A stretch of DNA of 64,000 nt from Erwinia sp. JUb26 (lineage in GTDB: Bacteria > Pseudomonadota > Gammaproteobacteria > Enterobacterales > Enterobacteriaceae). The translations under genes were made by a program, and so were the position numbers. The DNA lies in the NCBI RefSeq assembly GCF_003751505.1, contig NZ_RJVB01000002.1, positions 1 through 64,000 of the forward strand. The letters run 5' to 3'. Positions 49,117-60,696 of this stretch are shown here, one piece after another. Under the pieces are notes generated by a model. The model saw only the letters and a program-made list of their open reading frames with translations. It ran no database searches and was not told where the DNA came from. Position 1 is the first letter of the stretch, and each line of letters begins with the position of its first letter.

Positions 49117-50109
49117 TTACTCGCGGAACAGTGCTTCAATATTCAGTCCCTGTGCCTGCAGAATCTCACGCAGACGACGAAGACCTTCAACCTGAATCTG
49201 GCGTACACGCTCGCGGGTCAGACCAATTTCGCGACCCACATCTTCCAGCGTTGCCGCTTCATAGCCAAGGAGGCCGAAACGACGTGCCAACACTTCACGC
49301 TGCTTGGCGTTCAGTTCGAACAGCCACTTGACGATGCTTTGCTTCATATCATCGTCCTGGGTGGTATCTTCCGGGCCGTTATCTTTCTCATCGGCCAGGA
49401 TATCCAGCAGCGCTTTCTCAGAATCTCCGCCCAGAGGCGTGTCAACTGAGGTAATGCGTTCGTTGAGGCGCAGCATCCGGCTTACGTCATCAACAGGTTT
49501 ATCTAACTGCTCGGCAATCTCTTCCGCACTTGGCTCATGATCGAGCTTATGGGAAAGTTCACGCGCGGTGCGCAGATAAACATTCAGCTCTTTCACGATG
49601 TGAATCGGCAGGCGGATGGTACGGGTTTGATTCATAATCGCCCGTTCAATCGTCTGACGAATCCACCAGGTGGCGTACGTGGAGAAACGGAACCCTCTTT
49701 CCGGGTCAAACTTCTCTACGGCACGAATCAGGCCGAGGTTACCTTCTTCAATCAGATCCAGCAGCGCCAGACCACGATTGCTGTAACGACGGGCGATTTT
49801 CACCACCAGACGCAGATTGCTTTCAATCATTCGGCGACGTGAAGGAATGTCGCCACGAAGCGCCCGGCGGGCAAAGAACACTTCTTCTTCCGCCGTTAAC
49901 AGTGGGGAATAACCAATCTCCCCAAGATAGAGCTGCGTCGCATCAAGCACACGCTGTGTAGCGCCCTGCGACAGCAGTTCTTCTTCTGCTAGATCATTAT
50001 CACCAGGTTCATTTCCGACAAGAGCCTTCTCATCAAAAACCTCAGCTCCGTTTTCGTCGAATTCCGCATCTTCATTTAACTCATTAACTTTCAGCGTATT
50101 CTGGCTCAT
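49117..50109 (-). CDS. rpoS: RNA polymerase sigma factor RpoS
   Basis: Stationary-phase and general-stress sigma factor. It has 330 residues, full length and intact: region 1.2 with [18 protein letters not shown], region 2 with [20 protein letters not shown] and [13 protein letters not shown], and region 4 with [19 protein letters not shown]. Its main promoter in enterobacteria lies inside nlpD, upstream of it here. Confidence 0.98.
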   Translation of the reverse strand: MSQNTLKVNELNEDAEFDENGAEVFDEKALVGNEPGDNDLAEEELLSQGATQRVLDATQLYLGEIGYSPLLTAEEEVFFARRALRGDIPSRRRMIESNLRLVVKIARRYSNRGLALLDLIEEGNLGLIRAVEKFDPERGFRFSTYATWWIRQTIERAIMNQTRTIRLPIHIVKELNVYLRTARELSHKLDHEPSAEEIAEQLDKPVDDVSRMLRLNERITSVDTPLGGDSEKALLDILADEKDNGPEDTTQDDDMKQSIVKWLFELNAKQREVLARRFGLLGYEAATLEDVGREIGLTRERVRQIQVEGLRRLREILQAQGLNIEALFRE

Positions 50110-50158
50110 AAGCGGCTCCTACCCGTGATTCCAGGGCAGAACACCAAGGTTCTGCCGG

Positions 50159-51238
50159 TTATCGCTGCGGTAAATAACGCAACGGGTTTACGGATTTCCC
50201 CTTGTAACGAATTTCAAAGTGCAATCTAACCGAACTCGTGCCGGTACTGCCCATCGTGGCTATTTTCTGACCCGCTTTAACTTCTTGTTGTTCACGGACC
50301 AGCATAGTGTCGTTATGGGCATAAGCACTCAGGTAGTCATCATTATGTTTGATGATTATCAGATTACCGTATCCGCGCAGCGCATTTCCGGCGTACACCA
50401 CCCGACCTGAAGCGGTGGAAACAACGGACTGACCACGTGAACCCGCGATATCGATGCCTTTATTGCCACCTTCGGAAGCAGAGAAGTTATCAATAATCTT
50501 ACCGTCTGTCGGCCAACGCCAGCTTCCCACTGGGGTAGCGCTGTCCGTTGTACTGCTGACGGTCGGGGCGGTAACCGGCGCTGTCGTCGTTGCAACAGTT
50601 GTGCCGGATGAAGGCAGCATTTTGCCTCCACTTCCTCCACTTGGAGTACCTGAATCCTCAGAATACGTAATAACCGGTTGCCGTGCAACAGGTGTTGGCT
50701 GCATTTGTGTACTGGAAGGAGGAGTCGTTACGCCCCCCGCCGTGGCGTCGGCGACGGTAATGGCATTACCGCCGGTGATCGGCGTACCACCGCCGTTTCC
50801 AACCTGAATCTGCTGGCCAACGTTGAGCCCGTAAGGCGCGGCGATATTATTGCGCTGTGCCAGATCGCGGAAATCGTTGCCGGTGATCCATGCAATATAG
50901 AACAGCGTGTCGCCACGCTTAACGGTATAGCTGTCACCGCTGTAGCTACCTTTCGGAATGTTCCCATAACTGCGGTTGTAAACAATACGTCCGTTTTCCG
51001 TCACCACGTTCGGTGAAGATGACGAGATCATTCCACCATTTGACGACGACGGCGGGCGAGCAGGAATAAAACCACCGCCGCCGGCGCCGCCAGAATTACT
51101 GAGCATGCCTGAATCATTACCGCCAACTGAACTGATGGGAGCCTGCGTATTATCGCTGGAACAACCTGCCAGCCAAAAACCTATCAATGAAACGGCCGCA
51201 ATACGGCGCAACTTAAAAACCGGGCTTCCAGTGCTCAT
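50159..51238 (-). CDS. nlpD: Murein hydrolase activator NlpD
   Basis: Outer-membrane lipoprotein that activates amidase AmiC at the division septum. The 359 residues include a lipobox LAGC (Cys about 26), a Gly/Ser/Pro-rich linker, a LysM domain ([20 protein letters not shown], about 104-123), and a C-terminal LytM domain. The first zinc-ligand His of active LytM enzymes is replaced ([10 protein letters not shown]), so it is a degenerate activator, as in E. coli. The nlpD gene normally contains the rpoS promoter. Confidence 0.97.
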   Translation of the reverse strand: MSTGSPVFKLRRIAAVSLIGFWLAGCSSDNTQAPISSVGGNDSGMLSNSGGAGGGGFIPARPPSSSNGGMISSSSPNVVTENGRIVYNRSYGNIPKGSYSGDSYTVKRGDTLFYIAWITGNDFRDLAQRNNIAAPYGLNVGQQIQVGNGGGTPITGGNAITVADATAGGVTTPPSSTQMQPTPVARQPVITYSEDSGTPSGGSGGKMLPSSGTTVATTTAPVTAPTVSSTTDSATPVGSWRWPTDGKIIDNFSASEGGNKGIDIAGSRGQSVVSTASGRVVYAGNALRGYGNLIIIKHNDDYLSAYAHNDTMLVREQQEVKAGQKIATMGSTGTSSVRLHFEIRYKGKSVNPLRYLPQR

Positions 51239-51396
51239 TCTTCCCCCATTACGGCAATGCTTATTAAAGACAGAACTGCGGCCGGGCTGATGGTTTACAG
51301 CATCTTCTGTCAGCCCGCGCGAATTATTCAGATACTAGCAATATCAACCACAACGTGCCATGAAACAGTTGTATTAATCTTTATTCGTGGCATATC

Positions 51397-52026
51397 TCAG
51401 GCCAGGTCGCCCTGCACCAGAGGAACAAAGCGAACCGGCTCGATGGTCTCAATCACGAACTCGTCTCCACGACGCCGAATGCGCTGCAAAACCTGCTGCT
51501 CTTCCCCCACCGGCAGCACCATAATGCCGCCCTCATCCAGCTGCGCCAGCAGCGCATCAGGAATTTCCGGCGGTGCGGCCGTGACGATAATCGCATCAAA
51601 CGGCCCGCGAGAGCGCCAGCCAAGCCAGCCGTCACCGTGCCGCGTTGAAACATTATGCAGGTCGAGCTGCTTCAGTCGGCGTTTGGCCTGCCACTGCAGA
51701 CCTTTAATGCGCTCGACCGAGCAAACGTGCTCGACCAGATGCGCCAGAATCGCCGTCTGATAACCGGAACCGGTACCGATTTCCAGCACCCGCGACTGCG
51801 GAGTCAGCTCCAGCAGCGCGGTCATTCTGGCCACCATATAGGGTTGAGAAATAGTCTGCCCCGAACCAATAGGCAGCGCCATATTGTCCCAGGCTTTATG
51901 CTCAAAGGCTTCATCAACGAAACGTTCGCGCGGCACCTCTTCAATGGCCAGCAGCAATCGCTCATCGTTAATGCCCTGCTTGCGCAACAGCGTCAGCAGC
52001 GTATCGATCCGACCGCCGCTTACCAT
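51397..52026 (-). CDS. pcm: Protein-L-isoaspartate O-methyltransferase
   Basis: Repairs isoaspartyl residues in aged proteins. The 209 residues have SAM motif [13 protein letters not shown], the substrate region [13 protein letters not shown] and the C-terminal segment [15 protein letters not shown] variant. It starts seven bases inside the end of surE, so translation is coupled. Confidence 0.97.
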   Translation of the reverse strand: MVSGGRIDTLLTLLRKQGINDERLLLAIEEVPRERFVDEAFEHKAWDNMALPIGSGQTISQPYMVARMTALLELTPQSRVLEIGTGSGYQTAILAHLVEHVCSVERIKGLQWQAKRRLKQLDLHNVSTRHGDGWLGWRSRGPFDAIIVTAAPPEIPDALLAQLDEGGIMVLPVGEEQQVLQRIRRRGDEFVIETIEPVRFVPLVQGDLA

Positions 52027-52781
52027 TGCCGATCAACCTCAACCCGTGACAACCAGGAAGAAACAATCTCCTGAGCCGCATGGGCGGTCAGATCAACATG
52101 CAACGTGGTCACCGAAACATAGCCTTCATCGACCGCAGCAAAATCGGTACCCGGGCCCGCATCGAGCTTGTCGCCCGGAGGCCCAATCCAGTACATCGTG
52201 TTGCCACGCGGATCCTGCTGTTGAATCGCCCTGTCGCTGGGATGGCGACTGCCGCAGCGCGTCACGCGGATGCCTTTAATCTGATCCAGCGGCAAATCGG
52301 GAACGTTGATATTCAGAATGCGTCCGGTGCGCAGTGGTTCACGCTCCAGCGCGCGCAGAATCGAGCAGGTCACCGCCGCCGCCGTTTCATAATGCTGATG
52401 CCCGTCCAGCGACACCGCCAGCGCGGGCAGCCCGAGGTGACGCCCTTCCATCGCCGCCGCAACGGTCCCGGAGTAGATCACATCATCGCCGAGATTCGGC
52501 CCGGCATTAATTCCAGAGACGACAATATCTGGCTTTGGGCGCATCAGGGTATTCACCCCCAGGTAAACACAGTCGGTCGGTGTTCCCATCTGCACGGCAA
52601 TATCACCGTTGGGATAGTCAAACGTGCGCAGTGGTGTTTCCAGCGTCAGCGAGTTCGACGCCCCGCTGCGATTACGATCGGGAGCAACAACCTGGACCTC
52701 AGCAAACTGGCGTAGCGCCTTTGCCAGCGCCTGAATTCCGGGCGCATGGATACCATCGTCGTTACTCAGCAAAATTCGCAT
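52020..52781 (-). CDS. surE: 5'/3'-nucleotidase SurE
   Basis: Stationary-phase survival phosphatase acting on nucleoside monophosphates and short polyphosphate. It has 253 residues with metal-binding SNDDG at residues 6-10 and the motif [22 protein letters not shown]. Downstream partner pcm overlaps. Upstream of it, 207 bp separate it from truD. Confidence 0.98.
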   Translation of the reverse strand: MRILLSNDDGIHAPGIQALAKALRQFAEVQVVAPDRNRSGASNSLTLETPLRTFDYPNGDIAVQMGTPTDCVYLGVNTLMRPKPDIVVSGINAGPNLGDDVIYSGTVAAAMEGRHLGLPALAVSLDGHQHYETAAAVTCSILRALEREPLRTGRILNINVPDLPLDQIKGIRVTRCGSRHPSDRAIQQQDPRGNTMYWIGPPGDKLDAGPGTDFAAVDEGYVSVTTLHVDLTAHAAQEIVSSWLSRVEVDRQW

Positions 52782-52988
52782 TTAACACCTAACCTGTTGA
52801 TAATTTTTGTTCGCCCCATTCCGTCAGCGGGTCAAATCTAATGCTGAACGGATGAAAAACAGACGGAATAGAGGGCGTGGCTGGGAACCATTTTAGCTGG
52901 ATGATTCGGGTTGTGGTAGGTGTAAGTTTCTGGTTTCAATCACCTGGCAACTGCCGCCGGAGCGGCAGTCAAGCAGCAGGTCAGTGCG
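52782..52988. other. Gap between truD and surE with a hairpin
   Basis: No gene is visible. A 7-bp stem CTGCCGC / GCGGCAG (52951-52968) lies just after the truD stop on the reverse strand, without a T run. The region could terminate truD and hold a surE promoter. As I recall, these genes abut or overlap in E. coli. Confidence 0.5.
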
Positions 52989-54041
52989 TTACTCATCAAC
53001 CTCATCGGCGCTGCTCTGCGGCAGCAGCAGTTCGCGCACTACGCTGGTGGCAAAACTCCCTGCGGGGAGCCAGAAGTTCATCGCCAGCGTGGCATCATCC
53101 AGCCAGACCCAGCGCAGATCGCGGGGGATAACCAGCATCGCACGGCGGGCGGCTTCCACCTTTTCACGCATCATCAGTTCGATTAAGGCCGTTTCGGAGG
53201 CCAGAGAAGCCTGCTCCAGCGCCAGAGCCTCATCGTGCGTGCCCCACTCACCGCTGCCAGGAAGCGGAGCGGTAATACGCAGTTCATTTTCATCCACCCG
53301 CTGCTGCAGGGCGGCCAACTCTTCCGCAGTAGCAACAAACCAGCTGCCGCGGCCGGTGAGTTGAAGCGCATCGCCGTTTAATGCCTTCGTCAGCGAACCC
53401 TGCTGTGCCAGACGATCGCTGACCACCTGATTAAACATCGCACTGCGCGCCGCTGAGAGCAGGAAACTGCGCTTGTTGCGTTCGCGCACGCGGATTTCAT
53501 CCGCCGCCCAGCGCTGTGCCATCAGCAGATTGTTACCGTTATGGCCAAAGCGCTGGCTGCCGAAATAGTTCGGAACGCCGCCAACAGCGATCTGCTGCAG
53601 GCGCTGCTCAACCGCATCACGATCGCTCACCTGGCGCAGCACCAGCCGGAACGCATTGCCCTGCAGCGCGCCGGTACGCAGCTTGCGGCGGTGGCGGGCG
53701 CTCTCCAGCACCTCCACGCCTTCCAGCACAAACTTGCGCATATCGGGCGTTTCTTTACCCGGCAGGCGCAGGCAGAACCACTGTTCGGTCACGGCGTGGC
53801 GATCCTTCATCCCGGCAAAGCTGGCATCGCGCGGGTGAATGCCGACGAATTTTGCCAGCGCTTCAGCGACGAAGCGCGTATTGCAGCCGGTTTTACGAAT
53901 GCGCACCAGCAGCTGTTCGCCATCGCCGTCCGGGGCGTAGCCGAGATCTTCAACCACAACGAAATCTTCCGCCGCAGCCTTCAGCACGCCTTCAGCGCTC
54001 GGCTTACCGTACAGCCAGTTCTGCTTCGCTAAATCCATCAT
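52989..54041 (-). CDS. truD: tRNA pseudouridine(13) synthase TruD
   Basis: Makes pseudouridine 13 in tRNA-Glu. The 350-residue protein has the catalytic segment [14 protein letters not shown] (Asp about 80), [16 protein letters not shown] and the C-terminal [16 protein letters not shown]. The start ATG overlaps the ispF stop (TGATG); a second ATG follows immediately and may be used. Confidence 0.97.
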   Translation of the reverse strand: MMDLAKQNWLYGKPSAEGVLKAAAEDFVVVEDLGYAPDGDGEQLLVRIRKTGCNTRFVAEALAKFVGIHPRDASFAGMKDRHAVTEQWFCLRLPGKETPDMRKFVLEGVEVLESARHRRKLRTGALQGNAFRLVLRQVSDRDAVEQRLQQIAVGGVPNYFGSQRFGHNGNNLLMAQRWAADEIRVRERNKRSFLLSAARSAMFNQVVSDRLAQQGSLTKALNGDALQLTGRGSWFVATAEELAALQQRVDENELRITAPLPGSGEWGTHDEALALEQASLASETALIELMMREKVEAARRAMLVIPRDLRWVWLDDATLAMNFWLPAGSFATSVVRELLLPQSSADEVDE

Positions 54042-54514
54042 CAGACCTTAATCAGCAGTGCAACGGCTTCACAGGCAATGCCTTCACCGCGACCGGTAAA
54101 GCCCAGCTTTTCAGTGGTGGTGGCCTTCACATTGACCTCATCCATGTGGATGCCCAGATCTTCGGCAATATTGATGCGCATCTGCGGCGTGTGTGGCAGC
54201 ATTTTCGGTGCCTGAGCGATGATCGTGACGTCTACGTTGCCCACGCGATAGCCTTTTTTCTCGATCTGCCGCCACGCTTCGCGCAGCAGTTCGCGGCTGT
54301 CCGCGCCTTTATAGGCGGCATCGGTGTCCGGGAACAGTTTGCCGATATCGCCCAGTGCCGCCGCGCCCAGCAGTGCATCGGTCAGCGCATGCAGCGCCAC
54401 GTCGCCGTCGGAATGGGCCAGTAATCCTTTCTCATAAGGGATACGCACGCCGCCAATAATCAGCGGGCCTTCGCCGCCAAAAGCGTGTACATCAAAACCG
54501 TGACCAATACGCAT
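54041..54514 (-). CDS. ispF: 2-C-methyl-D-erythritol 2,4-cyclodiphosphate synthase
   Basis: Fifth enzyme of the MEP isoprenoid pathway. It has 157 residues with metal ligands in GHGFDVH (Asp8, His10) and His42 region in [18 protein letters not shown]. Coupled to ispD (one-base overlap) and truD. Confidence 0.98.
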   Translation of the reverse strand: MRIGHGFDVHAFGGEGPLIIGGVRIPYEKGLLAHSDGDVALHALTDALLGAAALGDIGKLFPDTDAAYKGADSRELLREAWRQIEKKGYRVGNVDVTIIAQAPKMLPHTPQMRINIAEDLGIHMDEVNVKATTTEKLGFTGRGEGIACEAVALLIKV

Positions 54515-55233
54515 TATGCGTTCTCCTTATTATAAATTTGGGTCAGATAGAACTCGGCCAGCGCCAGATCTTCCGGCCGGGTTACTTTAAGATTATCACT
54601 GCGTCCGCTGATTAATTCCGGATGATAGCCGCAGTACTCTAAGGCAGAGGCTTCATCGGTGATGCTGGCACCTTCGCGCAGCGCGCGCTCCAGGCAATTT
54701 CGCAGCAGCACCAGCGGGAACAGCTGCGGCGTCAGCGCGTGCCACAGCGCCTCACGCTCAACCGTATGGGCAATGGTCTCTGCCCCATCTGCCGCCGCCC
54801 GCTTCATGGTATCGCGCACCGGCGCGGCAAGAATACCGCCGACGTCACTGCGCTGGGTCAGCTCCAGCAGACGGGTCAGATCGCTGAGGTGCAGGCACGG
54901 GCGAGCGGCGTCATGCACCAGCACCCACTGCGCGTTCTCGGCCGCCTTCAGGCCGGCCAGCACCGAGTCGGCACGCTGGTTCCCGCCCACCACCTGAATG
55001 ATGCGCGGATCGTTCGCCACCGGCAGCCGGGAAAAATGGCTATCGTCCGGGCTGAGCGCCACAATGACCCGCGTCACCGCGGGATGGGCCAGCAGCGCGT
55101 CCAGGCTGTGTTCAAGAATCGTTTTGTTGCCGATCGAAAGGTACTGCTTGGGGCACTCGGACAGCATGCGGCTGCCGATCCCCGCAGCAGGCACAACGGC
55201 GATCACGTGCGGACAGGCGTCTGCGATGTTCAT
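54514..55233 (-). CDS. ispD: 2-C-methyl-D-erythritol 4-phosphate cytidylyltransferase
   Basis: Third enzyme of the MEP pathway. The 239-residue protein has the nucleotide-binding segment [11 protein letters not shown] (about 13-23), [11 protein letters not shown] and RDTMKRA. It lies between ftsB and ispF in one operon. Confidence 0.98.
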   Translation of the reverse strand: MNIADACPHVIAVVPAAGIGSRMLSECPKQYLSIGNKTILEHSLDALLAHPAVTRVIVALSPDDSHFSRLPVANDPRIIQVVGGNQRADSVLAGLKAAENAQWVLVHDAARPCLHLSDLTRLLELTQRSDVGGILAAPVRDTMKRAAADGAETIAHTVEREALWHALTPQLFPLVLLRNCLERALREGASITDEASALEYCGYHPELISGRSDNLKVTRPEDLALAEFYLTQIYNKENA

Positions 55234-55241
55234 GGTTATCG

Positions 55242-55556
55242 TTACTGATTGGCTGGTTGGCTTTGCTGCGCGTTTCGTTTGCTTTGATCCGGCACAAGGC
55301 GATAGAAAATCTCACCGGGTTTAATCATCCCCAGTTCGTTGCGTGCGCGTTCCTCGATCGCTTCCGAACCGCCGTTAAGATCGTCGATTTCGGCAAAAAG
55401 CTGATCGTTGCGCGCTTTAAGCTTGGCGTTGTTGGTCTGCTGCACAGCAACATCCTCATCAACGCGCGTATAGTCATGAATGCCGTTCTTGCCCAGCCAG
55501 AGCGAATATTGCAACCAGCCCAGCAGTACAAGTAACAGCAGCGTAAGTTTTCCCAT
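55242..55556 (-). CDS. ftsB: Cell division protein FtsB
   Basis: Bitopic inner-membrane protein of the FtsQLB divisome complex. The 104 residues have one N-terminal transmembrane segment (about 4-21) and a periplasmic coiled coil (about 30-70, with [19 protein letters not shown]). It is first in the ftsB-ispD-ispF-truD unit. Confidence 0.97.
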   Translation of the reverse strand: MGKLTLLLLVLLGWLQYSLWLGKNGIHDYTRVDEDVAVQQTNNAKLKARNDQLFAEIDDLNGGSEAIEERARNELGMIKPGEIFYRLVPDQSKRNAQQSQPANQ

Positions 55557-55748
55557 CCCCGCCCCCTGAAAAACGGCTCAATCATCCCATAACTTTTACT
55601 ACGACTCCACTCTGCCAGTGAAATAGCGCTGTTTTCTCAGACTATGACGCGGAAACGCGGCAAAAAGCACCAAAAGAGAGGCTTTTTTGGAACCGGTTAA
55701 CGAAAAATTTTGTAACGCTGCGATGCGTTTGCACATCAGGCGTCGAGG

Positions 55749-56069
55749 TTACCAGCCGCTTAACTGACTGAACAGCAGCCAGAACAGGCACACCACCACG
55801 ATTATCGTGACAAGCGTAGTCCAGATCAGATGCCCGCGCAGCAGCACGCTGATTGCAATACCAACCAGCACGGAAACGGGCAGCAATGCGAGGAAGAATG
55901 GCCAGGTGTAGAGGAAGAAAAACAGGGTGTTTGAACCGTACATCATAAACGTTGTCGCCAGGGCGACCCACCAGGACACGAAGCCTACCACGCCGCCAGG
56001 AAAGGGCCAGGAAGCCTCATCGTGATCGCTTTTGTTTTTTCTTGCCAGCAGTGGGGTGACGTTTTGCAT
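55749..56069 (-). CDS. ygbE: YgbE, DUF3561 inner-membrane protein
   Basis: A 106-residue protein with about three hydrophobic segments (about 24-46, 48-72 and 80-103), at the same position as ygbE in E. coli between cysC and ftsB. Function unknown. Confidence 0.9.
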   Translation of the reverse strand: MQNVTPLLARKNKSDHDEASWPFPGGVVGFVSWWVALATTFMMYGSNTLFFFLYTWPFFLALLPVSVLVGIAISVLLRGHLIWTTLVTIIVVVCLFWLLFSQLSGW

Positions 56070-56121
56070 AGATATCCCATTAACGCTTAAGCGGGAGCAT
56101 CGAAACGACGCCCCACCCGAA

Positions 56122-56141
56122 TAACGCCCGTGAGGGCGTTA
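56122..56141 (-). terminator. cysGDNC terminator
   Basis: Eight-bp stem TAACGCCC / GGGCGTTA with loop GTGA, 13 bp beyond the cysC stop codon, followed on the reverse strand by TTCGGG; the T content is low. Confidence 0.6.
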
Positions 56142-56153
56142 ACAGTCGCTGTA

Positions 56154-56759
56154 TCAGGATTTGATAATATCGCGCTGGCGCAGCAGGTCTAATATCTGAA
56201 CGGTTAAATGTGTTACTAATTGTTCGCCGTCGAGGCGGATATCTGCACGTTCCGGTGCCTCGTAAACCGAGTCGATACCGGTGAAATTACGCAGTTCTCC
56301 GGCCCGGGCTTTTTTGTACAACCCCTTCGGATCGCGCGCTTCACAGATGGCCAGCGGCGTGTCGACAAACACCTCAATAAAACGCCCTTCTCCCAGCATC
56401 TCACGCACCATATCGCGCTCGGCGCGGTGCGGCGAGATAAAGGCGGTGAGCACCAGCAGACCCGCGTCCACCATCAGTTTCGCCACTTCACCCACCCGGC
56501 GGATATTCTCCCGGCGGTCGTCGTCGCTAAAGCCAAGATCGCGGCACAGGCCGTGGCGCACGTTATCACCATCCAGCAGATAGGTGCTGACGCCCAGGCG
56601 GTGCAGTACCTGCTCCAGCGCACCGGCGACGGTGGATTTACCGGAGCCGGAAAGCCCGGTAAACCACAGTACCGCGCCCTGATGACCGTGCTGCCCCTCA
56701 CGCTCTTCCCGGCTGACCGGGTGATTGTGCCAGACGACATTCTCGTCATGCAGGGCCAT
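56154..56759 (-). CDS. cysC: Adenylylsulfate kinase
   Basis: Phosphorylates APS to PAPS. The 201 residues start [11 protein letters not shown] and have P-loop GLSGSGKST, a conserved phosphoenzyme-type Ser in [10 protein letters not shown] and the segment [14 protein letters not shown] reading 21 codons longer is rejected because it overlaps cysN. It begins one base after the cysN stop codon. Confidence 0.98.
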   Translation of the reverse strand: MALHDENVVWHNHPVSREEREGQHGHQGAVLWFTGLSGSGKSTVAGALEQVLHRLGVSTYLLDGDNVRHGLCRDLGFSDDDRRENIRRVGEVAKLMVDAGLLVLTAFISPHRAERDMVREMLGEGRFIEVFVDTPLAICEARDPKGLYKKARAGELRNFTGIDSVYEAPERADIRLDGEQLVTHLTVQILDLLRQRDIIKS

Positions 56760-56760
56760 A

Positions 56761-58188
56761 TCAGTTACCGCCCAGCAGATCGCGCGCGTTCCAGTGCGGG
56801 AAGTGACGGCGCACCAGCGCATTCAGTTCCAGCTCAAAGGCGCTGTAGTTACCTGCGGCCTGCTGCGTTTCCGCCAGCGGCTCCAGGATCATACCGGCAC
56901 CCACGGTGACGTTGCTCAGACGATCGATAAAGATCATCCCGCCGGTTACCGGGTTTTGCTGATACGGATCCAGCACCACCGGTTCATCAAAGGTGACGTC
57001 CACCAGGCCAATCCCGTTCAGCGGCAGCGCTTCCGTCGCATGACGGGTCAGGTTATTGATCTCAACCTGGTACTGAATTTTCTCCACGCGGGCGCGGGTC
57101 TTTTTACCGGCGATTTTCACGTCAAAGCTCTGGCCCGGCACCAGCGGCTGCTCGGCCATCCATACCACGTTGATCGACGCGCCCTGTACCGCTTTGAGAT
57201 CGGCATCAACGGCCACCAGCAGATCGCCTCGGCTGATGTCGATTTCATCTTTCAGCACCAGGGTAATCGCTTCGCCCGCGCTGGCCTGCTGCAGATCGCC
57301 ATCGAAGGTGACGATGCGGGCAATTGCCGACTCCACGCCGGACGGCAGCACTTTCACCCGCTGACCGACCTGCACTACGCCTGATGCCAACGTACCTGCA
57401 TAGCCACGGAAATCGAGGTTCGGGCGGTTAACGTACTGCACCGGGAAGCGCATCGGCTGCTGCTCCACCACGCGCTGCACCTCAACGGTTTCCAGCACGT
57501 CGAGCAGCGTCGGGCCGCTGTACCAGTTCATCGCGGCGCTCGGTGACGCCACGTTCTCACCTTCCAGCGCGGACAGAGGCACAAAGCGGATATCCAGATC
57601 GCCGGGTAGCTGTTCCGCAAAGTCGAGGTAGCTCTGCCTGATCTCTTCAAAGGTCTGCTGGCTGTAGTCCACCAGATCCATTTTATTGATCGCCACCACC
57701 AGATGTTTAATGCCCAGCAGCGTGGAGATAAAGCTGTGACGACGGGTTTGATCGAGCACGCCTTTACGGGCATCGATCAGCAAAATCGCCAGGTCGCAGG
57801 TCGAAGCCCCGGTCGCCATGTTACGCGTGTACTGCTCGTGTCCCGGGGTATCGGCGATGATGAATTTACGCTTCTCGGTGGAGAAATAGCGGTAGGCGAC
57901 ATCAATGGTGATGCCCTGCTCGCGCTCGGCCTGCAGGCCATCCACCAGCAGCGCCAGGTCCAGCTTCTCACCCTGCGTACCGTGACGCTTGCTGTCGTTA
58001 TGCAGCGTGGAGAGCTGATCTTCATAAATCTGTCGGGTGTCGTGCAGCAGGCGGCCAATCAGCGTACTTTTGCCGTCGTCAACGCTGCCGCAGGTCAGAA
58101 AGCGCAGCAGGCTTTTATGCTGCTGAGCGTGCAGCCAGGCTTCCACCCCGCCCTGATCGGCGATCTGTTGTGCAATAATGGTATTCAT
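56761..58188 (-). CDS. cysN: Sulfate adenylyltransferase subunit 1 (GTPase)
   Basis: EF-Tu-like GTPase that drives ATP sulfurylase. The 475 residues have G1 [10 protein letters not shown]3 [14 protein letters not shown]4 NKMD, and two beta-barrel domains. It follows cysD by nine bases. Confidence 0.98.
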   Translation of the reverse strand: MNTIIAQQIADQGGVEAWLHAQQHKSLLRFLTCGSVDDGKSTLIGRLLHDTRQIYEDQLSTLHNDSKRHGTQGEKLDLALLVDGLQAEREQGITIDVAYRYFSTEKRKFIIADTPGHEQYTRNMATGASTCDLAILLIDARKGVLDQTRRHSFISTLLGIKHLVVAINKMDLVDYSQQTFEEIRQSYLDFAEQLPGDLDIRFVPLSALEGENVASPSAAMNWYSGPTLLDVLETVEVQRVVEQQPMRFPVQYVNRPNLDFRGYAGTLASGVVQVGQRVKVLPSGVESAIARIVTFDGDLQQASAGEAITLVLKDEIDISRGDLLVAVDADLKAVQGASINVVWMAEQPLVPGQSFDVKIAGKKTRARVEKIQYQVEINNLTRHATEALPLNGIGLVDVTFDEPVVLDPYQQNPVTGGMIFIDRLSNVTVGAGMILEPLAETQQAAGNYSAFELELNALVRRHFPHWNARDLLGGN

Positions 58189-58197
58189 GACGGCTCC

Positions 58198-59106
58198 TTA
58201 GAAATAACCCTGGCGTTTCTTCAGCTCCATGGAGCCGGACTGATCGCGGTCAATCACCCGCCCCTGACGCTCGCTGGTGGTGGATACCAGCATCTCTTCG
58301 ATAATTTCCGGCAGCGTTTGCGCTTCGGACTCTACCGCGCCGGTCAGCGGCCAGCAGCCGAGGGTGCGGAAACGGACCATGCGCTGCTCGATTTTTTCGC
58401 CGGGCTGCAGATTAATACGCTCGTCATCGATCATCATCAGCATGCCGTCACGCTCCAGTACCGGGCGCTCTGCGGCCAGGTAAAGCGGAACAATTTCGAT
58501 ATTTTCCAGGAAGATATACTGCCAGATATCCAGCTCGGTCCAGTTGGACAGCGGGAACACGCGGATGCTTTCGCCTTTGTTAATCTGGCCGTTGTAGTTG
58601 TGCCACAGTTCCGGGCGCTGGTTTTTCGGATCCCAGCGGTGGAAGCGGTCGCGGAAGGAGTAAATACGCTCTTTCGCGCGGGATTTCTCCTCGTCGCGAC
58701 GCGCGCCGCCAAAGGCCGCATCAAAACCGTACTTATTCAGCGCCTGCTTCAGCCCTTCGGTTTTCATGATGTCGGTATGCTTGGCGCTGCCGTGGACAAA
58801 CGGGCTAATGCCCATGGCCACGCCTTCTGGGTTACGGTGAACCAGCAGCTCGGCGCCGATGTTTTTTACCGTGCGGTCGCGGAATTCGTACATTTCACGG
58901 AATTTCCAGCCGGTATCAACATGCAGCAGCGGGAACGGCAGGGTTCCCGGATAGAAGGCCTTACGCGCCAGGTGCAGCATCACCGATGAGTCTTTACCGA
59001 TGGAGTACATCATCACCGGATTGGCGAACTCTGCCGCCACTTCGCGGATAATATGGATACTCTCCGCCTCCAGTTGACGCAGATGAGTCAGACGTTTTTG
59101 ATCCAT
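58198..59106 (-). CDS. cysD: Sulfate adenylyltransferase subunit 2
   Basis: PP-loop ATP sulfurylase subunit forming APS from sulfate and ATP. The 302 residues have the PP-loop [14 protein letters not shown] and [16 protein letters not shown]. It lies nine bases downstream of cysG. Confidence 0.98.
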   Translation of the reverse strand: MDQKRLTHLRQLEAESIHIIREVAAEFANPVMMYSIGKDSSVMLHLARKAFYPGTLPFPLLHVDTGWKFREMYEFRDRTVKNIGAELLVHRNPEGVAMGISPFVHGSAKHTDIMKTEGLKQALNKYGFDAAFGGARRDEEKSRAKERIYSFRDRFHRWDPKNQRPELWHNYNGQINKGESIRVFPLSNWTELDIWQYIFLENIEIVPLYLAAERPVLERDGMLMMIDDERINLQPGEKIEQRMVRFRTLGCWPLTGAVESEAQTLPEIIEEMLVSTTSERQGRVIDRDQSGSMELKKRQGYF

Positions 59107-59115
59107 AACTTTTCC

Positions 59116-60531
59116 TCAAGCCAAATTCACAACGGCGGACTCGCGTCCGTCCTGCTGCGCAGAATGTTGATACCACGCCAGCTGCTGATGCAGATTGACC
59201 ACTTCGCCAATCACTAACAGCGCCGGGGTTGGGGCGTTGCGTGCCAGTTCGTCCAGCTGGTCCAGCGTGCCGGTCAGCACCTGTTGATCCTGCCGGGTGC
59301 CGCGGCCAATTACCGCCGCCGGGGTTTTGGGGTCGCGCCCGTGGGCGATAAGCTGGCTGGCGATGTCGCCGGCGTTTGCCGAACCCATATAAATTGCCAG
59401 CGTCTGACGCGCACGCGCCAGCGACGGCCAGTCGGTGCCGCTGCTGTCGGCGCGGCACTGGCCGGTAACAAACAGCACGCTCTGCGCGTGATCGCGATGG
59501 GTCAGCGGGATCCCGGCATAGGCGGTGGCACCTGCGGCTGCGGTCACGCCCGGCACCACCTGGAACGGAATACCGGCTTCCACCGCCGCCTGCAGCTCTT
59601 CGCCGCCGCGGCCGAAGATAAACGGATCGCCGCCCTTCAGGCGCACCACGCGTTTACCCTGTTTGGCCAGCTCGACCAGCAGTCGGTTGGTTTCTTCCTG
59701 CGGTACGCTGTGGGCGTTAGCGCGCTTACCAACGCAGATGCGGTCGGCATCGCGGCGGACTAAATCCAGAATTTCATCGCTGACCAGATAGTCATACAGC
59801 ACCACGTCGGCCAGCTGCATCACCTGCAGCCCGCGCAGCGTCAGCAGACCGCTGTCGCCCGGACCGGCACCCACAAGGATAATCTCTCCCTGCGCGGCTT
59901 CCGGCTCATCCAGCTGCTTATCCAGCGTGCGGCGAGCGCCGTCCACGTTGCCGGAACCGACCTGGCTGGCAAACAGCCCGTTAAAGGCTTTTTCCCAGAA
60001 GCGACGGCGATCGGACATTTTACTGAAGCGGGCTTTGACCTTGCCGCGCCACTGGCCGGCAATCTCCGCCATCTGGCCCAGCGTGGCGGGCAGCAGGGTT
60101 TCAATTTTTTCACGTAGAAGGCGCGCCAGCACCGGCGCGGTACCGCCGGAAGAGATAGCGACCACCAGCGGCGAGCGATCGACGATCGACGGGAAAATAA
60201 AGGAGCATTTCGGCTGGTCATCCACCACGTTCGCCAGCAGGAAACGATCGGTGGCGTCCTGGAACACCTGGCCGTTTAGGTCGCCGTCGTCGGTGGCGGC
60301 AATGACAAAAAATACGCGGTCAAGCTGACCGGCATCGTAGGCCTTCGCCAGCCAGTCGATTTCGCCCTGAGCTTCCAGTTCGGCCAGCTCGTCGCAGAGT
60401 TCGCGTGATACCACCAGTACCCGCGCTCCGGCGCGTCGCAGGAGTTCAATTTTGCGCGCAGCCACATCGCCGCCGCCCACTACCAGCACCGGTTTGTGTC
60501 TGATATCAGCAAATAGAGGAAGATAATCCAC
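59116..60531 (-). CDS. cysG: Siroheme synthase CysG
   Basis: Trifunctional enzyme that turns uroporphyrinogen III into siroheme: C-terminal SAM-dependent methyltransferase (about 220-460, with [16 protein letters not shown] and [17 protein letters not shown]) and N-terminal dehydrogenase/ferrochelatase ([13 protein letters not shown] at about 16-28, NVVDD for the catalytic Asp, [11 protein letters not shown]). The GTG start at 60531 begins MDYLPLF-like sequence and matches E. coli MDHLPIF; a GTG seven codons upstream is an alternative. Here cysG heads a cysGDNC operon, supplying siroheme for sulfite reductase. E. coli keeps it with nirBDC. Confidence 0.95.
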   Translation of the reverse strand: MDYLPLFADIRHKPVLVVGGGDVAARKIELLRRAGARVLVVSRELCDELAELEAQGEIDWLAKAYDAGQLDRVFFVIAATDDGDLNGQVFQDATDRFLLANVVDDQPKCSFIFPSIVDRSPLVVAISSGGTAPVLARLLREKIETLLPATLGQMAEIAGQWRGKVKARFSKMSDRRRFWEKAFNGLFASQVGSGNVDGARRTLDKQLDEPEAAQGEIILVGAGPGDSGLLTLRGLQVMQLADVVLYDYLVSDEILDLVRRDADRICVGKRANAHSVPQEETNRLLVELAKQGKRVVRLKGGDPFIFGRGGEELQAAVEAGIPFQVVPGVTAAAGATAYAGIPLTHRDHAQSVLFVTGQCRADSSGTDWPSLARARQTLAIYMGSANAGDIASQLIAHGRDPKTPAAVIGRGTRQDQQVLTGTLDQLDELARNAPTPALLVIGEVVNLHQQLAWYQHSAQQDGRESAVVNLA

Positions 60532-60566
60532 GTAAACCCTGTCGCTTATCACATAAAGTTAACAGG

Positions 60567-60596
60567 ACTATACGTCCCCGCATTAAGGCTTATGAA
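60567..60596 (-). promoter_or_regulatory. Predicted cysG promoter
   Basis: Reverse strand: -35-like TTCATA (60596-60591), 18-bp spacer, -10 TATAGT (60572-60567). The weak -35 suits an activator-dependent promoter. Confidence 0.5.
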
Positions 60597-60597
60597 A

Positions 60598-60633
60598 TTA
60601 CTAATTGGAATGAGTAGTTACCTAATGGAATAA
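60598..60633 (-). promoter_or_regulatory. CysB-like tandem site upstream of cysG
   Basis: Two 16-bp direct repeats 20 bp apart: TTACTAATTGGAATGA (60598-60613) and TTACCTAATGGAATAA (60618-60633), identical at 12 of 16 positions. They lie just upstream of the predicted -35, about -39 to -74 from the start site, where CysB activates cys promoters. CysB sites are loosely defined, so this is inference from repeat and position. Confidence 0.45.
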
Positions 60634-60696
60634 CGTACTGGTAAAGCTGCGAACAAAATGTGCTTAACGGATGATATTTCGGGTATTTCAGAGCAA

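Noticed and set aside
55642-55971. 109-codon frame overlapping ygbE on the same strand
   Set aside because: Out of frame with ygbE, which has the hydrophobic pattern and conserved position.
57703-58989. 428-codon frame opposite cysN and cysD
   Set aside because: Antisense shadow spanning two well-supported genes.
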